Shown: piece after piece, positions 22,200 to 34,830 of the stretch
Numbering within the stretch: the stretch's first letter is position 1
Layout of the letters: each line of letters opens with the position of its first letter
Assembly (NCBI GenBank): GCA_015680685.1
Contig: MNCI01014365.1
Coordinates: 5,254-69,253, forward strand
Length of the DNA stretch: 64,000 bases
Origin: Gnetum montanum
Lineage: Eukaryota; Streptophyta; Gnetopsida; Gnetales; Gnetaceae
Direction of reading: 5' to 3'
Notes under the pieces: model-generated
Told to the model about the DNA's origin: nothing
What the model saw: the letters and a program-made list of their open reading frames with translations, nothing else
The model's database searches: none
Translations under genes and position numbers: made by a program

Positions 22200-25060
22200 T
22201 CCATGGGAGGCTACGCTAGGCTACCATGCCCTAGTGTAGTCGCAAGGAATGACAAAGTTTAGACAATTTTGAGAATTGAAATAGAGTGAAAACTGGTGGC
22301 CACGGGGGCAACATTATTGTCATTCTGGATCAATTTTGGACCATTTTGAGCTGCTTACTATTAATTTTTGTAGCCACATTTTTTTTCTAAGTGGGACTAC
22401 GTTGGCCCAGCCCAGCATAGTTCCTAGCTTTCTCAGCGTAGTTAGGACCAGAAACTAAATTGTGGTAAGTTTTAAGGCTCAATCAACCATCCTAATGGGC
22501 TTTTGGGGTGTCACTAACTAGGGTTTTGATGCAAAAATTGCTAGTTGTTATGTTTTTTTGGTCCTTGGATGGCTATATACCATGGGGCTATGTTGGGCAT
22601 GCCATTCCCAATGTAGTCAAGGATTCCATATGAGAAAAAGTTTTAAAAAAATGAATTTTGGCTCATTTCCCAAGGTTCTAGGGTTTAGGCATGTTCCAGC
22701 AATGTTCTAGGTCTTTCTAGAAGTTAATTTGGGCAGTTCTAAAGTTGTTTTGGCTACTCCCAAGTGGACTATGCTAGGCTTGGGTAGGAACTATGTTGGC
22801 CCAGTGTAGTCCCAATTCTCCCTTCAGCGTAGTCACATTGGAAAGGCTAAATAATTGAGTTTCATTATTGAATTTGACTTTGATGGCCTGAGGGACTCCT
22901 AAAAGTGGATTTTAAATAATTTTTGGGTAATTTTGGATCATTTTATGGGGACTAGGTTAGGCTTGGAGGGGGACTACGCTACCCTAATGTAGTCCTAGAA
23001 TCCCTTAATGTAGTCATGACTTCCATGATAAAAAATGGTCGAACAAATGCATTTAATGGTAAGACAAGCTCTAGTGATGCTCTAGGATTCATCAAAAGTG
23101 GATTTTATTTCTTTCTGATAATTTGGTATGGACTATGCTGGGGTTTGAAAGGGACTATGCTAGCCCAGTGTAATTCCAACCCACCCCCCCCCCCCCCCCC
23201 CCACTTCAATGTAGTCAAGGATTAAGAGCCTAAAAATGATGAATTTTAACTTGAATACAAGGTCTAGTGGTCTCAATGTGGCTCGGCAAGGTCTTGCAAT
23301 CAACAGAGGTGTCTTCTAAGTTATTTTTGGCTTGTTTTGAAAGTTCAAATGTGGACTACATTGAGCCTAGACTGGGACTACCCTGACCCAGCATAGTCCC
23401 ATCTCCTCCTAGTGTAGTTCATGCTTGGGATGGTCAATGGAGGTTCACATGGTTAATAGAAGTTCTGATAAGGTTATGGAATTTCTTGGTAGTGAACTTA
23501 GGTATTTTTGACACATTCTTCATGCATTTTTTCATGGACTAGGCTGGGCCTGAATAGGGACTATGTTGGCCCAACGTAGTCCCAATTCTCATCCAATGTA
23601 GGCAAAGCGGGCATGAGGCAAAGTGATGAAAAATGTCAGTTCTTGGAGTCAGACAGACTTATAGAAGGTTTTAGGGTTTACCAACATCAACTTTAGGTAA
23701 ATCTTAAGAAAATTTAACTAGTTTTCATGGACTATGCTGGCCCAGCATAATCCTCACCTTGTCTCAGCATAGTCAAGGTGGAGGTGGCCAAAAATGGTCA
23801 GAAACAAAAGTTTTAAAATCATATAGCTTCAAATGGAGTTCTAGGGTGTTCCAAAGGTTATTTTTTATCATGGTGGATTTTCCAACTTGGGATGGACTAT
23901 GCTGGGCTTAGGCATGCACTACATTAACCTAGCATAGTCCTCCTCCTCCCCTCAATGTATTCCATGTGATGGATGTCAAACTATAAAGGAAACTAGGTTT
24001 CATGTCCATCCAAGCTTAAACTAGGATTTTAGGGCTTATTAGAGTCAAGTTTCATGGTTTTTGGTATGTTAATAGGACTACATTAGACCTTGGGAAGGGA
24101 CTACATTGGCCCAACATAGTCCTAGCTCCTCATTCAATGTAGGCTAGTTTTGGTATGAAAAATGGCACAAATTGTGAGGTTTGATGTCTTGGGATTCCCA
24201 GCAATTGAGTTCGAGTCCACACGTGATGGTTTCTTGGGATTTGAGTCAACTATGCTGGCCCAACATAGTTCTCTCAATCCCCAAAATAGTCCCATATGGG
24301 AAATCAATTTCATTGATTTTCTTAAGGTTTTCTTAAGGGTATGTATTGTGTCTACTGATCCTGAAACTCTAGGACTACATTGGCTCAGCGTAGTCCCAAG
24401 GTCTTCCTAGCGTAGTCATGGGGAAAATGAAAAAAGTGATACCATTCATCACAATCGGCCATGCCTTGGGCTTGCCAAAGGCTCAAACTAGGGTTTGGTG
24501 ATATAATGTGTCTATTTGGGTTCAAAAGAGGATTGAATGGACTATTTAGGAGTGCAAGAAGGTAATATGTGATGTTGGACTACCCTGGGTAGTAGTTAGG
24601 ACTTTGTTGGCCTAGCATAGTCCCTCACTTCTCTTAACATAGTTGATGAGAAGGTTTGAATCTTGTCAAAGTTAGGGTGCTTGTGATCAAGTTTTGGTGC
24701 TATTGGAGGTTTTGGCTAGGGTTTGGTGAGGTTGGAAAATCAACTTGGAGGCATTTACAGTTTGGATGGATTGTTGGAAGTCCATCTCATTATGGACTAT
24801 GCTGGCAATACTTGGGACTATGCTGGACCAACATAGTCCTTATCTTCCTTTAGCTTAGTCTTGGTGTTTTGCCCAAAATTTCCACACTTGGCTATATTCT
24901 TGAGTCGAAAGATGCATAAAATAGGGTCTAGGAGATATAGGATGAACATCGTAATTATTTTATGGTCTTAGGTTGACTACTCTTAGTGTAGTCTAGCTAG
25001 AAGATTAACTACTCTCAACGTAGTCATGGATTTTTCATTATTTTTGGAGTGATTAGTGTG
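22200..25060. repeat. array of ~182-bp repeats, each with a hairpin
   Basis: Roughly fifteen degenerate units. Each is anchored by an inverted repeat of GGACTACGCTGGGC-like and GCCCAGCGTAGTCC-like halves, followed by a second CAGCGTAGTCATGG-like box. Anchor starts run 22402, 22583, 22764, 22947, 23128, 23353, 23535, 23727, 23891, 24075, 24245, 24371, 24573, 24793 and 24973, so the commonest spacing is 180-184 bp. Good near-palindromes sit at 23560-23586 and 23728-23752. The text between hairpins is much less conserved but often holds GGTTTAGGG and GTTCTAG words. Tat and Ogre elements are known to harbour tandem repeats in non-coding parts. The three longer spacings include local expansions such as the 19-C run. 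Confidence 0.8.
23184..23202 (+). repeat. run of 19 C
   Basis: Uninterrupted homopolymer inside one hairpin-array unit. Probably slippage, and its length may be inaccurate in an assembly. Confidence 0.9.
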
Positions 25061-27046
25061 GGGCCTAGTTAAAATTAGAAAATTTTTGAAAAAAATATTG
25101 GCACAACTCTAGTGTAGTCCTAGTTTCCATTTTTTAAAAAATTAAGTTAAGTGTAGTTCAAAAAGGAAATCATGGTTTCCACTTGGGCACTAGGTTTGGG
25201 TTGGTGCTATATTAGAAAAACTTGGAAAAATCATTGTTAATTGTTCCAATTTTTTTGTTGTTATTGTTTACTACCTTGCCCAGCTTAGTAACAACCACTA
25301 GTGGATTATTGCCAACGTAGTCCATTCATTGGTGCCTTATTGCAACATAGTCACTCCAAATAGATAGAGATTTTCTATGTTTTCCATCCTCTTTTGGCAT
25401 CATGATGAAGAAAATCACTCCTATAAAGAACCTTATGTTGGAGGAGGTGGACACCAATGCTAAGACCCTAGCACACCTACCCCATCCAAGGATTTGGGAG
25501 AGTTCAACCACCACCTTTCCCAAGTACCCCATTCTCACTAGTTTTCTATACTATTTTTGGTTCCCATTCTATTTTTCATATCTACGCTTGTGTACTTGTT
25601 ATCTTTTAATTCTACATAAATCCTACCTCATATTCTAGCTATCTCTACATCGATCTAAGGTTGTTTGGTTCCTGTTGAGTTAGTAAATTGGATTTCCAAA
25701 ATGGGCTTCTTGTTTTAATGCTTTTTTCAATTTTACAAACATGGAGCAATTTCCCTTAGACCTAGGATGAAAGACTTGTCAAATTGAATTTTAAAAAAAT
25801 TCTATCCTCTTATTTCATTGTTTTTTTACTTGAGAATAAGTTGATTTAACCATTTTGGCTATGTTTCATGGCTAGACTAAGTTAAGTTTTATAAGTTTTG
25901 TGATTTTTGGATGAAAAAGCAAGAAATATTATGTATTTTTTACTAAGAAAACATCTATATATTTTAACATCTATTATTATGAATTTTTATGGTTATGTTT
26001 AAGCTTTCCAATGGTTGTGGTCCCATTAGATTTGGAGTTATGGTGAGGAAGTTATGGTTATTTAAGTGGAGTTATGTGTTTAGAGTTCTTTGTCATTTTT
26101 CAAATTTCATGAAAGTTCATGAATTTTTTGGAAAAATGACAAGGGTTTTGAATTTTCTATTGCTACAAACATGTAGGACTCAATTTGAGCTTTCAAATAG
26201 TGCTAGAATCACTCCATTTAGAGCTTAATGAATTTTTGGCAATTTTTTTGGCCAACCTTGTGTGAAAGAGGGTTCATGCTTACAACTATGGTCAAGTTAT
26301 TTGTGTAAATTTTTATGAAAAATTAATTAGGATTCTTAGTGATTTCTTATTATGGAACTATATTTTGTCATTTTACAATTCCAATAGCTATGGAATCATT
26401 GAATTTTGTTAAGTGGTTAATTAGTTATGGTCATTTCATTTGATTGTGCAAAATTGCAATTATAAGGCTATGAGGCATTTACCCCTCTAAAGATGGGCAA
26501 TGTTGAGGTTGTGAATTTTTTTTTATCAATGTCCCATGGTATTGGGGATTCTTTGGGATGGTAGGAAGGGGCTAGATGTGATTTGAATCAAAATAAAATT
26601 TTTTCATATTCTTTTTTTTTTCTAAGTGTTTTCCTATGTTCATTTTTGTGCTAAGTGTGAAATTTGGTTGAATGCCGGTTGTATTCTTACGTTGTGTGTT
26701 GAAATATTTTCTAGATGTAATCATTCATGGAAGTTGAGAATTTAGTTTTATGCTATCATTTTCAAGTTTTTAGTTTTAAACTATCAATTCCATGCTTTCA
26801 GTTGTAATATGTCATTGTTATAGTTTTAGTTTTAACTAGTCATTTCATGTGAACTACTTCAAATTTTGTCTAAGTGTTGTTTTTCTATGTTTAACAATTA
26901 TAAGGCTTTGGTTTTAAGTTTTCATGATTATAATTATTGTGGTTGAATGTTACAGGGCCTTCTTGAAGTCCATCCTATTGGTGATAGAGATGGTGGGGAT
27001 ATTATGCTGCATTGACATGTAAACACCTAGATACCCAAGCCTTGAC
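25061..27046. other. upstream region of the antisense gene of copy B
   Basis: Degenerate array units continue to about 25370. A TATAAAG on the plus strand lies at 25422-25428, and an open stretch starts MMKKITPIKN at 25402. The region up to 26955 is AT-rich and ends in a good acceptor (GTTACAG at 26949-26955). This could be the promoter and a leader intron of the antisense gene, but nothing proves it. Confidence 0.35.
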
Positions 27047-30000
27047 ATGGAGTGGGATCAATGTGGGATATGGTTTAGGGAGGGGACCTTAAACTTCCTA
27101 GCCTACCTACTTCATAACTATAGTATGATAGTTTGGTCACACTTGAAGTTTGAGGCGGTAATAATGATCATGAAGACCATCCTGCCTAGATCCTCTAGTT
27201 TGACTATGAAATTCATCATGGATATACCTGATGTCCATGCAGAAGGGAAGACACATGATGACATGACTACTATGGATCCTCGTAAACTATCTCAAATTTG
27301 AGAGATGCCCAAATTTAGATAATATAACTTGGACAACACCTTGATTGTTGGCCATCGTGCTCATACATGGTTCCAAAACCCTCCTAGCACCGTCTGTCCC
27401 ATAGAGGGGTAAGTAGTATTGTTATCTTGGGTTTATGATTATTTCCTATCATTTTGTATTTAGGTTATAACTATCTATGGTTTTTTTTACTTACCTATAT
27501 AGGTTTAGGAATGATGATCAAGGTTGAATCAAGGCTGACAACCTTTTGCTTGTAGCTCACACAGCTCTAGAGGTGTTCACTAAGAGCCCAAACATGAGGC
27601 TTATCATGTTGGAGAAATTGCATGGTAACCTTAAAAGTAGCATTGGACATCACCCTAAGGCTTAAGAAAGATGCTTAGCAAACAAGAGCAAAAATAGCTA
27701 GTGGGCTAGCCCATCTCTTCATGATTTAGACCTAGATCCACAACAAGGAGCTTCTACGATGCTTGAGTCATATCAGTGAAGTAAGTGTTATTAATTTGTT
27801 GATTTTATGCTAATTTTTTTCTAGTTAATAGTTGGCTATTTTGGTCTTTGTTCTTTATGTAGTTTTTTGCACTTATGTGAAGTCTAATGAGCTACCTTTT
27901 GCTATGTTGTAGCAGTTACTCCATCTACTAAAGTTACATTTCTCACTTTGAGACGTACAGAGGAGACCTTGACCCTTAAGTTCGATGAGGTGGAATCCTC
28001 ATAGGACTAGTTATCAGATTAGGCACTCAATGCTATACGTGTGAGGGTCATCCATGTGAGCCTGTTTGACCTCTTCATAATCCCAAGCCTAATTGTTCCT
28101 ACCATGGAAATGTTAAACATTCTTAACTCCTTTAACCAAGAAGTTTAGAGATTTTTCACCCATGTTCACAGTGTCACTATTGTTTTGGACATCAACACAT
28201 CCATATTCAGTGACCTCTTTAGTGTCCTAAATGATGACATGTTAATTATTGTCAAAGCAGGGAGGGAGGTGGATCACCAGGAAGAAGTGGAAGAGTGATT
28301 AAACACTCATTGTGGTAGCAAGGGATACTTTCTAAGAGAGATCAAATCACCATTGATTAGGGAGATGTATCCATTATTCAAATTCCAAGTGTTTTCTATG
28401 TTGTTATTGTAGGGAAATATCTTGGATGTGGAACAAGCTTGGACCATGAAGTAGGCACTTATTGAGGGAAACCGATTTAATTGGGCTATGCACTTGGTTT
28501 CTAGGCTTCAGTTGAAGGTCCAAAAAATTTGTGAGAACCTCACTACAAAGTGCCATGTGCATTTTGCACTCTTTGTGGCTTACTTATGGAGGTTCATGGA
28601 ATTTCTAGTGGTGAGAAAGGATGGACAATGGGTTTCCCAAGATCCATCCCAATTTGATAAACCTTGGGTGAACCTTCTTGCTCCAATCATTAGGGCCCAA
28701 GATCCATCAAAAGCTGAAAAAAAATCATTATTTTTCACCACCAAAGACCTTAATGAAAAATGTTGTAGATCTCCTAACAGCACTGGGGTTGAGCCTCTCA
28801 CCATACTAGCCAGCATCAAGAAGGCTCAAAGACTACATGCAGAGAGGCTGAGGATACAACAAAGGAGAAACTTAAGAGGCCTTAGGTAGACCAAATAGCA
28901 CCAGTAGTTGGGGAGCCTCTTAAGAAAAAGATGATCATCAAACTTAGAGGGATGCAAATTGACATTAGAGATATGTATATTGTTGATTCGTTGCTTTATT
29001 GTTACTTTGCTCAAATGCTATAGTTGATTTATGGCTTCATATAATATACTAAGTTGTTCATGGTTGATGCCTCTTGCTGGATAAGTAATAGGAGTGGGAG
29101 GCTATAGCAACAATAGCCACTGCTGAAGAGGAGTAAAGGCATCAAGAGGAGGAGGAGATGCAGTGTTGGAAGGAAGAGATATTGAAGCACTATGAGGATG
29201 ATGCATTGGAGAATGAGGGCCTGCATTCCTTTCCTCCTATGGACACTTTTAACACCATGTTAGAGGATTAAGAGTTGAATGAACCCCCTATTATCATGGC
29301 CAATGACTTCCCATGTACTTATAATTTTTGGTTCTAAGTGTTATATATGTTATGTTTCATTGATTCTTGTTTAGTAATGGTTATAATCATTAATTATTTA
29401 CCACACCTTATTGTAGCTCAAGAGCCATAGGTAAAAGCATCCACTTCTACCCTCCATATGCAACCATGGGTGGAAACCCTTGATAAATTGGAATTTATGC
29501 AAGGTGTAGCTAAAGGTATGATTAGCTGGTTGCAACAAATAGCTCCTAAGATCAATAAAAAATTTTAACTCATTTGGCCTTTAGTGTTTTCTATATTTTT
29601 GATATGTTACTTGGTTTTCATGGTTATGTAGTTTTTTGTTGATGATTGGTTTCATTTTATTGAATTTCATTCTATGTTGGTTACAATACCTAACTTGAGA
29701 TGGGATCTCAACAAGCCAATTAAGGTTGACATGTTGCCTCCCTTAACTTTCAATATAGAGAATATCCCATGTAAGCTGTATGAGGGTGCCATTTGATGTG
29801 CACTCTAATGTGCTAAGTCTTTATGGGAATGTAGACATTTTAATGAGTTCCTATGAGAACAAGTCATAACACTCAGGGAGGAGAACAAAAAATTAAAAGA
29901 GGAGGTAAAAAACCTCAAGGACCACAGATACTTCATAGAGGCTCAAGTAAACAACAAAGAATATATATGCACTAAGGAGATACTCTAGTCTTGCTACTGG

Positions 30001-30668
30001 AATGGACTTAAAAGCAAGGTCCCGCTTACTAGAGAAATTGTACAGCAAAAGCTTTAAATCAATCTCATCAACTACAAGGTTGGTGAGTGGAAGGACTATT
30101 GCACTTTGGTCCTTTAGTGGGGTCATAAATAAAAGGACCACAAGAGGATCTATAAGGCTAAGTGAGATGCTTACCTTAAGTGGCTACAAGAGGAGTTGAC
30201 AAAGAGGCAGAAGCTAGAGTGGTTTATGATGGAAATTAATGTGGAGAATGTCTATAAGATATTTGTAAAAAATGTAATTGTAGCTACTTCTCCTACTCAT
30301 CAAATTACTATTGCCTCAAGAAAGGCAACCTTAGCCACATTTTCGCATGAGCCCCCTACATGAACTAACGTTAATAGGACTGGTATCCTCATGGTATTGA
30401 TCTTGGGGACATTGACTAGGCAAACATGTCTAAAGATGACCTCCTCCACTATCTAGAGGTTGGTCTTCAAACTTTCCCCATAGAACATATGGCTCCAAAA
30501 TCATCTTAGGTTAATTCATCTAATTTTAAGTTCATTAATTTCTATTTTGATGTTTATTGATTACTAATTAGTTTTGGTCTTGTCATGTTACAAGCACCAA
30601 AAGACATTGGTGGCCCCAGTGGTGGGGATAAAGATGATGATCCACCTCCTTCACCAGATGCTCCATAA
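27047..30668 (+). pseudogene. spliced antisense gene of copy B, unknown function
   Basis: Runs opposite to gag-pol. A frame opens at ATG 27047 and is followed through two introns with canonical borders: 27409-27502 (GTAAGTAG to TATATAG) and 27781-27912 (GTAAGTG to GTTGTAG). Across the first intron GHRAHTWFQNPPSTVCPIEG continues in frame into FRNDDQ and then IKADNLLLVAHTALEVFTKS. A long exon (28488-28889) shows NRFNWAMHLVSRLQ just upstream and HVHFALFVAYLWRFMEFLVV. More GT-AG candidates lie at 29312-29415 and 30510-30594. The last exon encodes APKDIGGPSGG, an acidic run, PPPSPDAP and TAA at 30666-30668. I recognise no catalytic domain. Isolated TGA and TAG codons show it is decayed. It shares exon text with 14777-17345. 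Similar antisense ORFs are known in Tat elements, normally after integrase. Confidence 0.7.
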
Positions 30669-31009
30669 TTCCTCCAATTGCTTCTTTTATGCCCATTTCA
30701 ATTTTAGTTGATGTGATTTTTTATGTTGATGATGTATGACTAGTGTTAGCCAAAATAATTTATTCTTTAGATGATTTATTTGGCTATGGTTGTGATATTA
30801 TGGACATTTTAACATTACTTTAATTTTAAATTTTAAGTTTTAATGTGAGTTATGATGTTATAGTGTTATTAGCTTTGTTTATATTATGACACTACGTTGT
30901 AATCTACGTTTTGGCTACATTGGCTAGACTTGATTATCGTACCATAGAAGGTTAAAATAGTTATGGAATAAAATCACAAACTAAAGAGAAAATGAGGTAT
31001 AAGGTTGTT

Positions 31010-31130
31010 TGCCAATTTTTGCCCATGGAAAGCCATGCAGTATTTGCTAGTTTAAGGCCATGGTGGGCCACAATGCTAGTTTAAGGTCTTAGTGAATTAC
31101 AATGCCAATTTAAGATCTTAGTGGACTACA
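31010..31130 (-). repeat. spacer repeat of copy B
   Basis: Three units of TAGTTTAAGGCC and GGGCCACAATGC type, the reverse complement of the spacer array at 14160-14575, between convergent gag-protease and antisense gene. Confidence 0.75.
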
Positions 31131-31370
31131 AAGAATGTAAAAGTAAAAGTTTTGTATGATAATTTTTTCTTTAAGAAAAAGTAAAAAGGCTTTAAAAGTA
31201 AATAGATGTAAAATGAAATAAATTCTAGGCCACTAGCAAATTTAAATTTAAACCCAAGAGAAATGAAATGGTACCAACAAGTAAATTGTAATCCAAGCTA
31301 TTAGGCTATAAATGTTATAAAGTCACACGACTACAAATGCATAAGGTATAAGAAGGATTAGGAGATTGTA

Positions 31371-34228
31371 TCACTTGTGCAAGTGTTTTCTAATCTTTGA
31401 GAGATTAGGGAAAATGTATGATCTATTTTGCATAAGCTTATACTCTCCGTCACCTTTACTAATGATGTTGAAGGGTAGTTCTCCCTGTGGCACATCAATG
31501 GATTCATCATTGTTTGCTTCTGTTTCTTTGGTCCTATCATTTCTCTCGATTTCATGGCTAATGATAGGAGCTTCTTCTTGAAACTCCACTTCAGACCCTT
31601 GCACTACTACATTGACATTGTTAATAGCTAAGGGGATTGTGCTTTCACCATGGATAACGATTTCACCTTCCTTGTAAGGGAGGTGGATTTCTTGATGAAT
31701 AGGTGAAGACATGGCCCACAATTGGGCCAACCATGATCTTCCCAGGATGAGGTTGAATCCTAGTATTTCTTCCATCACCAAGAAATTTTTCATTATGGGG
31801 AACTATTCCCCTACCACAAAATTTAAAGAAATGGAACCTTTAATAACAACCCATGATTTATTAAAGGATTTAAGTGTTGCAGTTAAGGTATGTTGCATTT
31901 GTTCAGTTAGACCTAAGCGTTCAATGATGGTATAGGGTATGACATTGGTTGTCACCTCATCATCTACATGTACCCTATATACTTTATATTGGCCAACGTG
32001 TATGGTTATAAAAAGAGATGCCTTGGTTACTTTGTCATTTTGGGGGTTTTTCTTGATTTCACTATCACGAAACACCAACAATGTTGACTTTAATTCCTTG
32101 GGAAAATAGGGTACCATAATTGCATGGATGGACTCTTCATTAGCATGGATGTCCTCGCTTATAGGAATGGATGTTAACATCTTGACCAATGCCTCATGAT
32201 GGCAGCAGAAGTTATGACTAGGTTGTATAAGCTCAAAGTTGTGTTCTTTTGTTTGAGCAATTATTTAACTTGTTTCACGCATTAAGTAATTATTTGTTAT
32301 TAGTTCTTGATTTTTTATGTCCAACTTCCTCCATACATCCCAAAATGCAAACTTCATATTTGGGTTGTTGTTGTGACCTAGCCTCTTGGTTCTCCTCTTT
32401 AGGTTTTGATTCTTACTATGGTTTCTAGTTGAAGCAGCCTAGGTTGTGGAAGTCATGCGAACAAATGAAATGGGAGTGGGCTTCGGTGGATCCACTTCCT
32501 TCCCTGACTTGTCTACTTTTCAACCTTGTTCTTGGCTTTCTACATGGCCTTCTTCCATTGTTTGGTTGGGGATTTCTTGCTATCCCTAGTTGGTTGTGAG
32601 GAAGAAGATGTTACATGGGACACCATGGGGGGTTAGTTCATCATTGGAACAGGTTGTGTTGTAGAGGGTTGGGATATCCTAATCATAAAGGGTTCTTTGG
32701 GGGATGCTAGTAACATCCTTACAACAAAGGAAGACCTTTTAGTAGAAGCTAAAGAGCCCCTTTTGTTGTAAGCAAACACCCTCATCATAAACAGTTCCCT
32801 CACAAGCCTTTGATCATTATGAATGTCGAATGCCATTATGGTGTATGGGTTGTTGTTAGTGCTTAGGAGGTCCTTGTATATGTGCATTGACTAATTTTGA
32901 GGCCTAACAGGGTTGGATGTGTTTAATACTAGTTCACCCCTATCAATCATCCTTTGTAAGTCATCTTTAAATGCTAGGCAGAAATCAGTATCGTGACCAA
33001 GCAACTAATGGTAATAACAAAAGCAGTCAACCTTAAAGTATTTGGGTATTGGAGGATCATCTTTGGTTGCTCAAGTAGGATCTTTGGCTATTTCACACAA
33101 CCTATCATGCCTCTTGCAAGAATTCTTGATCATTGCTAACAATAGTTGGTTTAAGAGCTATTAACTAGGGGGAAGAGTTAGCAATGGGACCATAGGGCTG
33201 ATAGGATCATCTTGATAGAAATCCATGATCTTTACAATTTGGGAGGTTGAGGATTTAAGCTTTCTTAGCTCTTTGGTCAAGTCATGGATCATTTGGAAAG
33301 TATGATCTAGGCTTTGGGGTGCACCCATTGGCTATGGGGTTTGGACAAAAGGTTGAGGTGTACGTTGGGAGGCCTGTAGCCTTACTATTGACTGTAACAT
33401 AGAAGGGAGCAGTTGCATCATGGTTGTAATTTGTGGACCAAATAGGGAAAAAGATATTTGTGCTAGTATTGAGACACAAACAGGATAAAGGGAGTATGCA
33501 ACCCCCTAAGTGGCATGGGATACCATTGTGAGCCCTGTCTAGGTGATGGGGGGATTACTGGCAATAACAAACACTGACAATGGCTACACAATCTACGGTT
33601 TTGTAGTGAATGGCATGGAAAGTTGGAAGGTCGTGATTTGTGGCACTGAGTGTGCTTGATGCACAACTATAATAGGGATGGGACTAGCCGTAGTAGGGTG
33701 GAAGGGGGTAGAAGATGGTAGCACTATGCCTATGGAGAACACAAAGGCGTTAGGGGAAGGCTCAATGGCCTTGGGGTCGCCTATTGAAACAATCCTCCCA
33801 AGATTTTTGGGCTCAGATTCTATCCTAAACTCATCCTCCTCTTCCTATTGTTCCTCTAAGTTGTGCTTATCATCCTCGTCCTCCATCTCAATCAATTGAG
33901 CTAGGATGCTAGCATAGATATCATTGAGAGATATTTGGTCATACAGGGAAGGAATATATTCCTTCCCACCCCAGTGTATGAGCTCAAACTTCCTTTTGGC
34001 TTCCACTTCTAGATGGTGAATCAACATGCTAGCCTACATTTTGGCACAAATGAAATTGTAACAACCTTTATTTATGGTTGAAAAGTTAGGACCTTTTCTC
34101 CTAACTCTCAAAGGCTACCTACACTTCATGATAGTAGGGTCCTTGGAGTCATACATCCTCATGGCTTGTTGGCTATACCCATCATTAGTGAGTGTGAAAG
34201 GCAATTTGGTCGATTGTTGAAAAGACAT
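31371..34228 (-). pseudogene. gag-protease polyprotein remnant, copy B
   Basis: Opens at ATG 34228 with MSFQQSTKLPFTLTNDGYSQ, then is broken by TAG codons. A helical acidic segment ILAQLIEMEDEDDKHNLEEQ lies near 33920-33845. The zinc knuckle CYYH, one stop, then LLGHDTDFC is near 33025-32985. The protease block has MLTSIPISEDIHANEESIHA and VHVDDEVTTNVIPYTIIERL (32170-31920), where the active-site Gly of copy A is Glu. It continues with SFNKSWVV, FNLILGRSWLAQL and SPIHQEIHLPY. The frame ends SKIRKHLHK and stop at 31371, the same place where copy A ends, and no RT follows. The last ~270 codons before the end keep long open stretches (31371-31793, 31803-32189). Confidence 0.87.
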
Positions 34229-34440
34229 GTCACAAGCAGTGCTTTTTTGGCATTTTTACTATTTTTAGTAAAAATGTAGTAAGTAGGGTAAACTATTATC
34301 ACAGTAGGCTAAAAATGGAAAGGCAGTAAGAAATGGCTACTAAGCAGAAATGGGTATCATAGTAGGAATGGAGTTCAAAAAAATGGCATTAAACAGAATG
34401 AGGTTTAATGGAATGACATTGAATAGAATTGATTCTAATA

Positions 34441-34728
34441 GTAGTCAACCTACTATTGTCAGCATAGTTAATTAACTACTATTAGCATAGTTGCCAACTA
34501 CTACAACATAGTCCATTAGCTACTATCAGCATAGTTGCCAACTACTACCAATGTAATGCTCTAGCTACTATCAGCGTAGTTGCTAATTACTATCAATGTA
34601 GTTTGCTAACTATTGTCAGCATAGTCAACCAACTACTACTAGCATATTTTGCTAACTACTATTAGCTTAGTTAGCCAACTACTACCAATGTAGTCTAATA
34701 ACTACTATCAGTGCTTAACAAGAAAATG
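34441..34728. repeat. ~30-bp tandem repeat in leader of copy B
   Basis: About ten degenerate units of CTACTATCAGCATAGTTGCC type, spaced 28-33 bp. The AGCATAGT core is shared with the LTR palindromes of copy A and the hairpin array of copy B. It lies between gag and the primer-binding block. Confidence 0.85.
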
Positions 34729-34800
34729 GACTAAACATAATGGGTGTCATAATAAATGGAAAAATAGCAACAATGGTATTTTTGGCCAAGAATTTGGATG

Positions 34801-34830
34801 GAGGCTATCCTTCTAGCACTAGAAAACTAT
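34801..34830 (-). promoter_or_regulatory. candidate primer-binding region of copy B
   Basis: The complement reads ATAGTTTTCT and then AGTGCTAGAAGGATAGCC, matching the block at 10101-10130 in copy A at 24 of 30 positions. The first G of the expected TGG is A here, so the site has decayed. Confidence 0.5.

Noticed and set aside
23184-23202. C-rich run as a G-quadruplex or regulatory site
   Set aside because: A single homopolymer inside a decayed repeat unit, better explained by slippage or sequencing uncertainty.
34441-34728. CRISPR-like array of ~30-bp units
   Set aside because: Units vary throughout with no constant repeat and unique spacers, and the DNA is a plant retrotransposon leader. 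It is a minisatellite.
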